DNA of 64,000 nt from Paenibacillus illinoisensis NBRC 15959 (GCF_004000925.1 NZ_BIME01000001.1:1-64000); one strand, 5' to 3'; positions 45,097-53,614 are shown, numbered from the stretch's first letter. Translations and numbers: made by a program. Notes: generated by a model not told the origin, from the letters alone.

Positions 45097-45996
45097 ATGA
45101 ACAAATCTCTTCTGCAGTTAATCGTCACGATATCGGAGACCCGCAGTTTTACACTCGCCAGTGAAAAAATGAACATGACACAGCCCGCAGTCAGCCGTGC
45201 AGTCACAACTCTGGAGCGTGATCTCGGAGTTACACTACTTATCCGTGACCGTCGTCGCGGTGTTGCACTCACGCCGATCGGTGAACGTATCGTCCGGATC
45301 TTCCGGGAAATTCTGCAAGGTTTTGAGAAGATTGATCAAGAAATCTCGAGTGAAAAAGGATTGGAGATTGGCTCCGTCCGTATTGGTGCCTTCCCGGTAG
45401 CTTCGTCCTACTTTGTCCCAAAACTGATCCGTTACATGAAGCAGCAATACCCTAACCTGGAGTTCAGTATCGTGGAAGGCACGATTGCGGAGGTGCAGGA
45501 TTGGTTGGATAATCGACAGATTGATGTTTGCCTGCTCATTCCTTCCGAAGAGACGACAGATTCGTTCCCTCTGTATCGTGAAGGCATATATGCTGTCATG
45601 AGAGAGGATCATCCTTTAACATCGAAAGACATCATTCACCCTGAAGATCTGCGGGAGGAGCCGATGCTTCTCTGGAAAGCCGGATACGAGCCGCCTGTCC
45701 TGAAGTGGTTTGAAAGTGCAGGAGTCACGCCACAAGTCGAATACATTCTATACAACTACAGAACGTCACTTCAGATGATTCTTGCCGGTGAAGGATTGGC
45801 TGTCATGTCCGAGTTGTCCCTCCTGGATTTGCCGCCGGGCATTTGTCTGAAACGCCTGTCACCTGAAGCCTATCGGGATATTCATGTTGCAGCGAGTCCT
45901 GAGAATGAACGTACCCTTGCAGTAAATGCCTTTATTGATGCTGCACAAGCCTTATTTCCATTTGAAGCGAATCGGAAGCCTTTGATTGACGTTTGA
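45097..45996 (+). CDS. LysR family transcription regulator
   Basis: A 299-residue regulator of normal length. The N-terminal helix-turn-helix (about 1-60) contains TRSFTLASEKMNMTQPAVSR; the C-terminal periplasmic-binding-protein-like effector domain covers about 90-295 (GSVRIGAFPVASSYFVPKLI, LDNRQIDVCLL). It is divergent from the EamA transporter and probably controls it. The start at 45097 places the helix-turn-helix at the N-terminus; an ATG 12 codons upstream is possible. GAGGGAG lies somewhat far upstream. Confidence 0.9.
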   Translation: MNKSLLQLIVTISETRSFTLASEKMNMTQPAVSRAVTTLERDLGVTLLIRDRRRGVALTPIGERIVRIFREILQGFEKIDQEISSEKGLEIGSVRIGAFPVASSYFVPKLIRYMKQQYPNLEFSIVEGTIAEVQDWLDNRQIDVCLLIPSEETTDSFPLYREGIYAVMREDHPLTSKDIIHPEDLREEPMLLWKAGYEPPVLKWFESAGVTPQVEYILYNYRTSLQMILAGEGLAVMSELSLLDLPPGICLKRLSPEAYRDIHVAASPENERTLAVNAFIDAAQALFPFEANRKPLIDV

Positions 45997-46021
45997 AAAT
46001 ACAAAATATAAAGAGCATTAA

Positions 46022-46049
46022 AAAAGGCCGCTATATTTAGCGACCTTTT
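46022..46049 (-). repeat. Hairpin repeat family copy 4, between convergent genes
   Basis: AAAAGGCCGCTA / TAGCGACCTTTT with a short loop. T-rich on both sides, it can end both the LysR gene (stop 45996) and the YitT gene (stop 46089). Confidence 0.8.
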
Positions 46050-46088
46050 GTTGTACCTATGTTTATGACTTTCCATCATGCTTAAGTA

Positions 46089-46961
46089 TTAGTGAATATC
46101 TTTCTTTTTGAAGCTGCCACCCTTCACTTCTGCTACATCATACACAACTACAAAAGCGTTCGGGTCAATTTCATGAATGATCTCTTTAATTTTGCTCTCT
46201 TCCATACGGTTGATTACACAAGTGATTTCTTTAAACTGTTCATTGGAGTATCCGCCATATGCATCCGTATAGGTTGCTCCACGACCTAATCGGTCACGAA
46301 TGGTTTCGACCATGATTTCGGGTTGATTGGTGATGATTTTAAACGTTTTGGAACCGCTCAAGCCTTCTTCAACGATATGAATAACTTTGGAAGCAATGAA
46401 ATAAGCTAGCCCCGACAAGATGGCGCCTTGCAGACCAAACACAGATGAAACGACGATAAATACAAACATGTTTAGGAACAAGATTAGATCACTGGTACCA
46501 AAAGGAACCTTTCGTGAAAGCAGTACTGCGAGCATATCTATTCCGTCCAATGCCCCGCCATTACGAAGTGCCAGACCCATACCGAAACCGATGATAATCC
46601 CGCCGACAACGGTAACCAGCAAGGTGTCCCCTTCAATAATTGTAGGTACATGGTGCATCAGACTGGTACTTACTGCGAGTGAAGCAATACCGATAATGGA
46701 ATAGAGAGCGAAGCTTTTACCGATTTGCTTATATCCCAGCCACACAAAAGGAATGTTGATTATACCGATCAGCATCCCCAGTGGCAATCCAAACAATTGT
46801 GAACCAACGATACTCAGTCCCGTCACACCACCGTCCGAGACATTGTTGGGAATCAAAATGGCTTCAAGACCATATGCCGTAATAAAAGCCCCGATGATGA
46901 TCAATATAACTTTTGAAAAAATTCTTGCCTTATTCGATTTTGGTTTCTTTCTTTGATGCAT
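46089..46961 (-). CDS. YitT family membrane protein
   Basis: A 290-residue protein with five or six membrane helices at about 15-200 (DUF161 repeats; IPNNVSDGGVTGLSIVGSQL and LALRNGGALDGIDMLAVLLS) and a soluble C-terminal DUF2179 domain (about 215-285; GRGATYTDAYGGYSNEQFKE). The family is widespread in Bacillota; its molecular function is unproven. AGGAGG precedes the ATG. It is monocistronic; the hairpin repeat at 46022 ends it. Confidence 0.9.
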   Translation of the reverse strand: MHQRKKPKSNKARIFSKVILIIIGAFITAYGLEAILIPNNVSDGGVTGLSIVGSQLFGLPLGMLIGIINIPFVWLGYKQIGKSFALYSIIGIASLAVSTSLMHHVPTIIEGDTLLVTVVGGIIIGFGMGLALRNGGALDGIDMLAVLLSRKVPFGTSDLILFLNMFVFIVVSSVFGLQGAILSGLAYFIASKVIHIVEEGLSGSKTFKIITNQPEIMVETIRDRLGRGATYTDAYGGYSNEQFKEITCVINRMEESKIKEIIHEIDPNAFVVVYDVAEVKGGSFKKKDIH

Positions 46962-47140
46962 TCAATTTCCTCCTTGGATAAGAACTCATAAAATATAGTT
47001 TATATTAATAATCACCATCTTGACAAATTTTTCGCATTAGTTATGACTGTTAGTATTGCTTTTTTTCGTTCTTGTTACCCGTTGTATCCCCTGACAAACC
47101 TTAAAAGTACGGTCATGAAATTTTCTAAAAAAACACAAAC

Positions 47141-47161
47141 AAGCCGCTATATCAGCGACTT
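47141..47161 (-). repeat. Hairpin repeat family copy 5, terminator
   Basis: AAGCCGCT / AGCGACTT, followed on the minus strand by a short T-rich run and preceded by the shared ACCTT context. It lies 35 bases after the DUF1801 gene stop. Confidence 0.75.
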
Positions 47162-47196
47162 AAGGTGTGACGCATTTTATACCCACAAACACGCAA

Positions 47197-47793
47197 TTAC
47201 TTGTCATTAAGCCCCTTCCCATCAAGAATATGCGGGATGTACTTTTCAACTCTCGACTCTCGGGTCTTGGATTGTTTGGGTGAAGAAAAATGCATAATAT
47301 ATGCTCTCTGGCGTCCTGGTGTCAGTCCTTCGAAAGCTGTTTTCAGATCGGGTATTTCAACAAATTTGTTGGCTAATTCCTCAGGCAGGGTATACTCGTC
47401 ATGCTTTTTAAGTTCAACTTGCAGACCCGCTTTCTCAATCTGAACGGCTTCCTCGATATAATCCTGGATGATCAGCTGCATTTCTTGAATCGTCTGAGCA
47501 TTGGTGAACCGAAGCTGACGTGCTGCCTGTACATTCTCCGTTTGCTGAATCAGGATTCCATGAGGGTCTTTTAGCAGCGCCCCTTTGTGAAACAACAGGG
47601 CACAATACTCCTTAAAACCATGGATCAGAACGATATTTTTACCGTCCAAAGTATAACAGGGATGCATCCACTTAAAATCTTCTGTCAGCCCGCAATCCAG
47701 AACGATCTCCCGCAGCAGCTCGAATTCTTCTTTCCAATTCTTCAGCTTGTTGAAATAGGGATCAATTTTTGTATTTCTTTCACCTTTTAACAT
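47197..47793 (-). CDS. YdeI/DUF1801 family protein
   Basis: A 198-residue soluble protein. The N-terminal DUF1801 fold (about 10-120) shows DFKWMHPCYTLDGKNIVLIH and FKEYCALLFHKGALLKDP; the C-terminal OmdA/YdeI part (about 135-195) shows YTLPEELANKFVEIPDLKTA and LTPGRQRAYIMHFSSPKQSK, both highly typical. Biochemical function is unknown. AAGGAGGGACATCG precedes the ATG. It is the third gene of an ArsR-SRPBCC-YdeI operon (17-base gap to the preceding gene) and is ended by a repeat-family hairpin. Confidence 0.9.
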   Translation of the reverse strand: MLKGERNTKIDPYFNKLKNWKEEFELLREIVLDCGLTEDFKWMHPCYTLDGKNIVLIHGFKEYCALLFHKGALLKDPHGILIQQTENVQAARQLRFTNAQTIQEMQLIIQDYIEEAVQIEKAGLQVELKKHDEYTLPEELANKFVEIPDLKTAFEGLTPGRQRAYIMHFSSPKQSKTRESRVEKYIPHILDGKGLNDK

Positions 47794-47810
47794 CGATGTC
47801 CCTCCTTAGA

Positions 47811-48227
47811 TTATGCCAAAAGCTTCTCAAGCTCATCGCACCATTTACTCCAGCCATACTTGGCACCAGCCAGTGCTTGAGGATTGGAAATTCCGGTTTG
47901 TTCAAGGTGAAGGTTAACTTTACCGTTACCTAAATCTTGTAATGTCCATGTAACCATATGTTTCTCTCCGCTTTCCCAGGTATAGGACAGGCGATGTGGT
48001 TCTTCTACGATCAGAACTTCTCCTTTAATAATTCCGTCCCAGTACTCCGTTGCCTGCGTTCGAAATTGAAAACGGTGACCAACGACTGGTTTGAAATCAT
48101 TCTCCATCCCTTGACCGGTATGAATATTGGCTACCCACTTGGCAAGCTTGCTTGAATCCGTTAAGGCTGACCAGAGCTTCTCGACCGACGTCGTATACTG
48201 ATAATTCAATTCCAATGTTAAACTCAT
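47811..48227 (-). CDS. SRPBCC (AHSA1-like) domain protein
   Basis: A 138-residue START/SRPBCC-fold protein: YTTSVEKLWSALTDSSKLAK at the start, a central GHRFQFRTQATEYWDGIIKG and the C-terminal helix GAKYGWSKWCDELEKLLA. Members bind hydrophobic ligands or act as Hsp90-ATPase-activator homologues; the ligand is unknown. The start ATG overlaps the TGA of the ArsR gene (ATGA), with AGGAGG upstream, so the two are translationally coupled. ArsR-SRPBCC pairs are a common arrangement. Confidence 0.88.
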   Translation of the reverse strand: MSLTLELNYQYTTSVEKLWSALTDSSKLAKWVANIHTGQGMENDFKPVVGHRFQFRTQATEYWDGIIKGEVLIVEEPHRLSYTWESGEKHMVTWTLQDLGNGKVNLHLEQTGISNPQALAGAKYGWSKWCDELEKLLA

Positions 48228-48553
48228 TCCTCTTCCTCCTTTAATAGTTGGTCCAGGCGCATCAGATTTATACTCCAGAACTTGCTGTAGAAAGCCACCC
48301 AATCTTGAACTTCTTGTAATGGTGAAGCATTGAGCCTATACCTCGTTTCCCTGCCGACTTTTCGGTCAACGACCAGATTCGCCTCTTTAAGAATGGTAAG
48401 ATGCTTGGATACCGCCGTCCGCCCCATTTCAAATTGTGAGGTTAATTCATGAAGCGGTACCTCCTCTGCTTCGGTTAACATCTGCATGAGCCGACGTCTG
48501 GTTGGATCTGCAATGGCATCAAATACATCACGTGATCTTTGGTTCTCACTCAC
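48224..48553 (-). CDS. ArsR-type winged-helix repressor
   Basis: A 109-residue regulator: DVFDAIADPTRRRLMQMLTE at the N-terminus and the recognition region VPLHELTSQFEMGRTAVSKH with LTILKEANLVVDRKVGRETR. There is no metal-binding ELCVCDL motif, so it is not an arsenic or metal sensor; it belongs to the PadR/ArsR-like group coupled to SRPBCC proteins. The start is a GTG with GGAGGG seven bases upstream; further upstream in-frame codons extend past a promoter region and are unlikely. Two palindromic operators overlap its promoter, pointing to autoregulation. Confidence 0.9.
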   Translation of the reverse strand: MSENQRSRDVFDAIADPTRRRLMQMLTEAEEVPLHELTSQFEMGRTAVSKHLTILKEANLVVDRKVGRETRYRLNASPLQEVQDWVAFYSKFWSINLMRLDQLLKEEEE

Positions 48554-48646
48554 ACCACTTCCCTCCAATCTGCTGTATCGGAACATGGATGATACGGAGG
48601 ATTTGTTTTTAATGTCGCTATATATTTTTGTGATTGTTTTATTCAG

Positions 48647-48698
48647 ACACCATTTGGTGTCGAATTGATTATATGACACCAAACGGTGTCATGTCAAC
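48647..48698 (-). promoter_or_regulatory. ArsR-operon promoter with two palindromic operators
   Basis: On the minus strand TTGACA (48693-48698), an 18-base spacer and TATAAT (48669-48674): both elements are perfect. The spacer is filled by GACACC-AAAC-GGTGTC (48676-48691, plus-strand reading). A second palindrome GACACCA-TT-TGGTGTC (48647-48662) lies just past the start of transcription, 29 bases away centre to centre. Confidence 0.85.
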
Positions 48699-48757
48699 AC
48701 ATTTGAAAATGAGCTGTGGAGAGACCTCCTTCTCTGTTAACAGCAAATCTTAAATAA

Positions 48758-48783
48758 AAAAACACCTCGTATGAGGTGTTTTT
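48758..48783 (-). terminator. Terminator after a gene remnant
   Basis: AAAAACACCTC / GAGGTGTTTTT with a four-base loop and T-runs on both sides. No intact gene ends here; the minus-strand remnant at 48810-49020 does. Confidence 0.85.
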
Positions 48784-48809
48784 ACGTTTTCAGTTAGCCA
48801 GTAGTTTTT

Positions 48810-49020
48810 TTATGAAACGGAAGATCCCAACCTGATTTGAACAGCTCCTAAAATTGTCTTATTCAGCGGGCATGCGTAATGCATCTGTCTCATAGGCTTG
48901 AAAAGCATTTTCCAAACCCAATCATGTATTGTACTCTTACATTCTTTTGTATCCATAGAACGAATAGCCTACAAAATTTCCGCATCTATGGGCTTCAACC
49001 CATTCCCCCTGTTTAAGTGC
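48810..49020 (-). pseudogene. Decayed gene tail in two frames
   Basis: The minus strand first encodes 27 protein-like codons (48937-49020) containing LKQGEWVEAHRCGNFVGYSF then YGYKRM and a stop. In another frame it encodes 48 codons (48810-48956; HDWVWKMLFKPMRQMHYACP, then LGAVQIRLGSS) ending at a TAA 27 bases before a terminator. Neither has a ribosome binding site. It resembles a frameshifted 3' gene end. LKQG and SFYGYK also occur in the remnant at 8514-8639. Not recognised as any family. Confidence 0.4.
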
Positions 49021-49023
49021 CTA

Positions 49024-49032
49024 CATACAATA
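49024..49032 (+). promoter_or_regulatory. Sigma-E/K-like -10 element before the Gly/Pro-rich gene
   Basis: CATACAATA matches the -10 consensus of mother-cell sigma factors, about 30 bases before the start codon. A good -35 was not found at the expected distance, so this is tentative. Confidence 0.35.
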
Positions 49033-49062
49033 CCCTAGACTAATGAACAGGAGTGATGATGT

Positions 49063-49482
49063 ATGACATTTTTACCTCCCTTTGGACCGGGTGGCGGGTT
49101 TGGTGGTCCAGGCGGACCAGGCGGTCCTGGTGGAATTTTCGGGCCGGGTGGACCGGGTGGACCGGGTGGTCCTGGAGGACCATCAGGTCCTCCTTCGTTC
49201 CCCGGAGGTGGGGGCGGTGCACCGCAAGGCGTGCAACCCCCTCCCGGACCCCCGCCTTCATTCGTTCCACAGCAGTCGCCTTCATTGTATGCTGTAGATC
49301 CAAGAGCAATATCCGGTTGTCTGTTCCGGTACACGTATATTTGGCCGAATCAAGGTCCTGGCTTCTGGATGTACCCCGTATTTGTCGGCAGAAATTCGGT
49401 AGCTGGTTTCCGTTGGACTGGATTCTTCTGGGTGTACAGCGGCATTGACCTGCAGCGGATTAGCTCATTCAGCTGTTTCTAA
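49063..49482 (+). CDS. Gly/Pro-rich protein with aromatic C-terminus, probable spore-surface protein
   Basis: A 139-residue protein in two parts. Residues about 5-70 are a low-complexity run of GGPGGP, GFGGPGG and PPGP units. Residues about 80-139 are a globular, aromatic-rich domain (GCLFRYTYIWPNQGPGFWMY, PVFVGRNSVAGFRWTGFFWV) ending in FSCF. The second part is the recognisable conserved-looking element; the family is not known to me. AGGAGTG precedes the ATG and a strong terminator follows at 49488-49526, so this strand is the coding one even though the opposite strand also reads as collagen-like. A mother-cell -10 and Gly richness suggest a spore-coat role. Confidence 0.7.
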   Translation: MTFLPPFGPGGGFGGPGGPGGPGGIFGPGGPGGPGGPGGPSGPPSFPGGGGGAPQGVQPPPGPPPSFVPQQSPSLYAVDPRAISGCLFRYTYIWPNQGPGFWMYPVFVGRNSVAGFRWTGFFWVYSGIDLQRISSFSCF

Positions 49483-49487
49483 TACTT

Positions 49488-49526
49488 AAACACCCTGATT
49501 GTGGTTATTTGCACAATCAGGGTGTT
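49488..49526 (+). terminator. Terminator of the Gly/Pro-rich gene
   Basis: AAACACCCTGATTGTG / CACAATCAGGGTGTTT with a seven- to eight-base loop, followed by TTAC. Bidirectional in character, it may also serve germinant operon 2. Confidence 0.85.
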
Positions 49527-49613
49527 TTACATTGAATCCAGACCATTGAGATTGCAAGTGACAGTTCAATAAAAACAATCCTTATCATTACATTTTTTTG
49601 ATGTCAGAGTTTT

Positions 49614-50708
49614 CTACTTGAGATCGGAATCTGATAAACCCTTCAATTTACTCATCGACCAGAGCACGATCGGAAACCCTATGCCGAATATCATGGCGTA
49701 GTAAGGCCAGACCTGATTTATCTCAATGATATATGAAATGTTGGGCCAGATAAAATTGGCCGAGGCCAACATAATTAGTATCAAAGGAACGAATAGTGAA
49801 TTCATGCTTCGAAGACGAAAAGCGTCTGCAAGTCCTTGTGCTGAAACATATAGAAGCAATGAAAGACGAAAAAAAATCGTGACGAACCAGACAATGGCTA
49901 GGATGATTTCAAACCGCTGAAGAAACTCCCCAATACTGATGGTCCGATCAATAAAAAAAGTAGGAAACGTCAAGTCCGCCACGACACCAGCGCTGATTAC
50001 AGTGATGATCTGCATAACCATGAAAAAGTACATGGCTCCGCTAATCAGAGCACTTGTAATCACCGATTTTCTCCACTTTTTCGGATCCGGGAAGTGATGT
50101 GCAAAGAAAAGAAACAAAACTGCCTCCAGATATGGAAATGCAAAGAGATTGATGGATGCGAGAATAACAGGCTTCAATCCGTTCTCCAACATTGGCAGCA
50201 GGTTTTTGATATCTGCCTCTGAAAAAAGAGTAATCCTGACTAAGAAGTATAGGGCCAGAAGAAAAAAGATAAGAATCTCCGCACAACGCCCGATAACAAC
50301 CGGACCCGAGCGAACAGCAAAATAGACGGCCAGGAGCATAATAAAATATACGGCATCATAGGGAGTTTCGGGCATAATTGAGGTCGTCACAAAGTCTCCC
50401 AGATTTCGAAGTGTCATGATGCACTCCAGAAAGGGAAAGGCAAGTATAAAGAGGATGCCAATCGTCCCGCCCAAGGGACCAAACACGCTTCGGAGATGCG
50501 CAACAAAGGATCTGCCTTTCATTTGCCTGACGATAGAAGTATATAACGGTATCAAAAGCAAATGAAAAGCAATGGAAATGGGAATGGAAAGCCAGGCATC
50601 CTGTTTAGCAACAGAACTTATGGCAACTGGAAGCACCAAATACGCACTTCCAATCTGATACAACACAAACCAAGTGATGGCTTGTCGAACAGTTAATTTG
50701 CTCCCCAC
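49614..50708 (-). CDS. GerAB family germinant receptor B subunit (operon 2)
   Basis: A 364-residue membrane protein with about ten helices; the length equals the B subunit of operon 1. Family marks are LTVRQAITWFVLYQIGSAYL, AKQDAWLSIPISIAFHLLLI, and DLTFPTFFIDRTISIGEFLQ. The start is a GTG preceded by GGGGGG, 13 bases after the small D-type gene; further upstream in-frame codons overlap that gene. It is the last gene of the A-C-D-B operon, an order that differs from operon 1 and indicates a separate receptor with its own ligand. Confidence 0.9.
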   Translation of the reverse strand: MGSKLTVRQAITWFVLYQIGSAYLVLPVAISSVAKQDAWLSIPISIAFHLLLIPLYTSIVRQMKGRSFVAHLRSVFGPLGGTIGILFILAFPFLECIMTLRNLGDFVTTSIMPETPYDAVYFIMLLAVYFAVRSGPVVIGRCAEILIFFLLALYFLVRITLFSEADIKNLLPMLENGLKPVILASINLFAFPYLEAVLFLFFAHHFPDPKKWRKSVITSALISGAMYFFMVMQIITVISAGVVADLTFPTFFIDRTISIGEFLQRFEIILAIVWFVTIFFRLSLLLYVSAQGLADAFRLRSMNSLFVPLILIMLASANFIWPNISYIIEINQVWPYYAMIFGIGFPIVLWSMSKLKGLSDSDLK

Positions 50709-50721
50709 TTCCGTCCCCCCT

Positions 50722-50949
50722 TTAAGATAAAATACGTGCAATGTACTGGCTTACCGGTTGGAAAACCCACCGGATACCTGTTAATGGACTCGGAAGTTCA
50801 ACGTGTACTAGCTCCAGAATGATCAACGTCGTCCCTACGGTGAACAATGTTAAACTAACCACCATTTCACGCACACGATGCTTCTCCTTCAATTGACGAA
50901 ACTCATAGAACATGGTCAGAATCGAGATGATTAGTACCGCATACAGCAT
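50722..50949 (-). CDS. Small two-helix membrane protein, candidate germinant receptor D subunit
   Basis: A 75-residue protein with two membrane helices (about 1-17 and 30-48), a short charged loop (EFRQLKEKHRVRE) between them and an amphipathic tail. Genes for small two-helix proteins inside gerA-type operons have been described in Bacillus species as D subunits that modulate receptor activity; size, topology and position fit. The start is the ATG at 50947-50949 with AGGAG nine bases upstream. It begins 13 bases after the C-subunit stop and ends before the B-subunit GTG. Function is inferred from position and topology. Confidence 0.7.
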   Translation of the reverse strand: MLYAVLIISILTMFYEFRQLKEKHRVREMVVSLTLFTVGTTLIILELVHVELPSPLTGIRWVFQPVSQYIARILS

Positions 50950-50961
50950 ATACATTCACTC

Positions 50962-52164
50962 CTAATGTTGCGGTTCAGAGTCAATAGGATTGGTAATTTT
51001 CCCAACCCGGTTTAAATGGAAACGGATATCCAGCTTTACCTCAAGCTTTTGAAATTTCTGCTTCCAATCCCCTCTCCATTGGTGCCATTGACGAGGGAAC
51101 CTTTGATGAAAGGCTTCTCCGAATCCGAATATGTCGGAACCGATCTGCTGCGCCTTTTCAATACCTTCCTTCAGGATCTGTTCTTGTTCTTCTCTGGCTG
51201 CTGCCTGAAACTCATTAAATGTCTTGTCATCCTTCAGGTCAGCATCACATCCAACCTCGCCGATGTTGGCTTCAGTTTCCACGACAAGAGAGACAATCGG
51301 TTCATTATTTTTTATTTCCGGTTTCATTTTGACGTTGTTACGTATGACTTCAAAAGCAAATTCCCCATCTGAATTCGGACACATGACGGAAGCTACAGAA
51401 CTGGAAACACGGTTTGATATATAGGTAAACGCCTTGCTTTTGGATTCTTCTATCCAGCCGATCAGACGATCTTCCTGAAAGACACCAATGCCGGTAAATA
51501 AATAGTTCGCATGTTGTGGTGATTTAGTCACATTATCCACCTTCAATCCTTTGTCTAGATTGTTCAGACGAATGCCAGTCAAGACCGGCTCAATGCCATC
51601 CTTTTTTAAACGCTGCAGAAGGTCTTTGACATTGACCGCAGAAGTGGGTGCCCATGTCTTTTCAGACACATTCAAAGCTTTATACATATCCATTGCAGGC
51701 AAAACCTCGGTTGGAGCCACAAACGTAACAGCATCCTTAGCTGAACTGCCTCTGACAACAGCCAAATGAAAATCAGGCCGAACTTCATGATCACGAAACA
51801 GGAAATCCAGCGGCTTCTTGATTCCTTTTTTTGCTGTATCTTCGTCAAAGATGACAAACTTTAGGTGAGACAGATACATCTTCCTTGATGATTCCGTGGT
51901 GAGTTTTCGAAGAGCTTCAAACAGCGTGTTTGCTCTGCTGGAAAAAACGATTGTAGGTGACCGTTCCATCGCTCGATTACGAGACATCTGAGACGGGTCA
52001 ACCACTTGCAGACTAATCTCATACTGGTCATCTACGGTATCAATGCCCATAGCCATTACGACGGATATTTCGTTTAACTCCTTACTACTCCAACAACCCG
52101 TAACAATGACCATAAGCAAAATGTACACTATCAATGTAGACATGATGGATCGGTACGAGTTCAT
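50962..52164 (-). CDS. Ger(x)C family germination lipoprotein (operon 2, C subunit)
   Basis: A 400-residue lipoprotein: signal peptide and lipobox IVTGCWSS (lipidated C24), followed by the classical LNEISVVMAMGID block of GerC proteins and a central FRDHEVRPDFHLAVVRG. The C-terminal domain (about 230-390) ends with an amphipathic helix and QRFPRQWHQWRGDWKQKFQK. AAGGGAG precedes the ATG, which is four bases past the A-subunit stop. Unlike operon 1, this C gene directly follows A and precedes the D and B genes. Confidence 0.92.
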   Translation of the reverse strand: MNSYRSIMSTLIVYILLMVIVTGCWSSKELNEISVVMAMGIDTVDDQYEISLQVVDPSQMSRNRAMERSPTIVFSSRANTLFEALRKLTTESSRKMYLSHLKFVIFDEDTAKKGIKKPLDFLFRDHEVRPDFHLAVVRGSSAKDAVTFVAPTEVLPAMDMYKALNVSEKTWAPTSAVNVKDLLQRLKKDGIEPVLTGIRLNNLDKGLKVDNVTKSPQHANYLFTGIGVFQEDRLIGWIEESKSKAFTYISNRVSSSVASVMCPNSDGEFAFEVIRNNVKMKPEIKNNEPIVSLVVETEANIGEVGCDADLKDDKTFNEFQAAAREEQEQILKEGIEKAQQIGSDIFGFGEAFHQRFPRQWHQWRGDWKQKFQKLEVKLDIRFHLNRVGKITNPIDSEPQH

Positions 52165-52168
52165 CGGC

Positions 52169-53614
52169 TTACTCCCTTGGTTTGTTGTGATGATTTGCTT
52201 TGTTCTTAAAAGGAAACCGCAGTAAGGCATCGCTTTGTTTCGACGATTGAAAATTGGCTACTGGACTCATATATGGCACACCGAATGAATGAAGACTATT
52301 CAAATGCACAAGGAGTATGAGTATGCCTACCGTCAATCCGTATACGCCAAACATGGCGGCCATTCCAATAAAAGCAAACCGTAATATCCGGATGGGAATA
52401 GCCATGGTGTAGGACGGGATGACAAAGCTTGAAATCGCTGTAATCGCAACAACTATGACCATAACTGGCGAAACGATGTTAGCTTCTACAGCGGCCTGGC
52501 CGATGACAATGGATCCAACAATCGAAACGGCCTGACCGACCGTTCGCGGCATTCGTAGACCAGCTTCTCTCAGGATCTCGAATATGATCTCCATAATCAT
52601 TGCCTCAACAAATGCAGGAAAGGGCACACCCTCACGTTGCGCAGATAAACTCAGTAATAGAACCGTTGGGATCATGTCCTGATGAAATGTAGTTAGTGCC
52701 ACATATATAGCTGGAGCCAGCAAACATATTGCCAGGGAGATGTACCTTAAGACTCGAATGATGCTGCTGTAAATAAAAGATTGATAATAATCCTCCGCGG
52801 ATTGAATGAAATCAACAAATACTGCTGGCGCAAGGATGACAAAGGGAGTTCCGTCGATAAATATCGCGATTTTTCCTTCCATCACACCTGCTGCAATAGA
52901 GTCTGGGCGATCCGAATTATAAAATATAGGGAAAATGGTCAATTGCTTGTTCTCCACTAAACATTCTTCGAGGTACTCCCCTTCAAGAACGCGATCCACT
53001 TTCATATTTTTCAGTTTAGATATCACGTTTCGTACCAATTCATCATCAGCAACTCCATGCATATACATGACCGATATGTCTGTCTTTGTTTTTTCGCCAA
53101 CCTTGACGTTTGTTAGGCGAACTCTTGTGTCCTTCACTCTGCGACGGACCATCGTTGTATTGGTACGAAGATTCTCCGTAAACGATTCTTGAGGACCTCG
53201 GATCACAGGCTGCGTCTTCGATTCCGTTATACTGCGTTCTTCCCAACCAGGTATGGAAAAGACTAACCCTTCCCCCATCCCGTCGATTAGCAGGAGCAGT
53301 CCGCCTGATAGAATCTGATCCAACGCATCTTCATAGTTTTGAACCAAACTTGCTTCTCCGACATCTAGTATGCTATTTTTCAAAAATGGCAAAGACAACT
53401 CATTGGAATCGGAAAAGGTGAATTCATGCAATGGACGAATCACGCTGTCCTGAACCTTTTGCAAGTCAACCATTCCATCCAAATAAAACAGAGCCGCTTG
53501 ATTCCTCCCAATTGTGATCTCACGAACAACAAAATCAGAACTGTTTCCCATGAAGTCACAAATGAGATCGATATTCTCGCGAATTTGTTTAGAAAATTCA
53601 GGTTGTAACTTCAT
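52169..53614 (-). CDS. GerA family spore germination protein (operon 2, A subunit)
   Basis: A 481-residue A subunit. Soluble N-terminal region about 1-240 (IRGPQESFTENLRTNTTMVR), then GKIAIFIDGTPFVILAPAVF and membrane segments at about 285-450 with PFPAFVEAMIMEIIFEILRE and MPRTVGQAVSIVGSIVIGQA. It is clearly diverged from the operon 1 copy. The start is an ATG with GGGGG nine bases upstream; the GTG two codons earlier is too close. No confident sigma-G promoter was found upstream. Confidence 0.93.
   Translation of the reverse strand: MKLQPEFSKQIRENIDLICDFMGNSSDFVVREITIGRNQAALFYLDGMVDLQKVQDSVIRPLHEFTFSDSNELSLPFLKNSILDVGEASLVQNYEDALDQILSGGLLLLIDGMGEGLVFSIPGWEERSITESKTQPVIRGPQESFTENLRTNTTMVRRRVKDTRVRLTNVKVGEKTKTDISVMYMHGVADDELVRNVISKLKNMKVDRVLEGEYLEECLVENKQLTIFPIFYNSDRPDSIAAGVMEGKIAIFIDGTPFVILAPAVFVDFIQSAEDYYQSFIYSSIIRVLRYISLAICLLAPAIYVALTTFHQDMIPTVLLLSLSAQREGVPFPAFVEAMIMEIIFEILREAGLRMPRTVGQAVSIVGSIVIGQAAVEANIVSPVMVIVVAITAISSFVIPSYTMAIPIRILRFAFIGMAAMFGVYGLTVGILILLVHLNSLHSFGVPYMSPVANFQSSKQSDALLRFPFKNKANHHNKPRE

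Noticed and set aside
48224..48553. Arsenic- or metal-sensing ArsR
   Set aside because: No Cys-based metal site in the protein and the neighbour genes are SRPBCC and YdeI, not transport or reductase genes.
49035..49334. Minus-strand collagen-like (GPP) reading frame
   Set aside because: It is the mirror of the plus-strand Gly/Pro-rich gene. The plus frame has AGGAGTG before its ATG, an aromatic globular C-terminus and a terminator; the minus frame has none of these.
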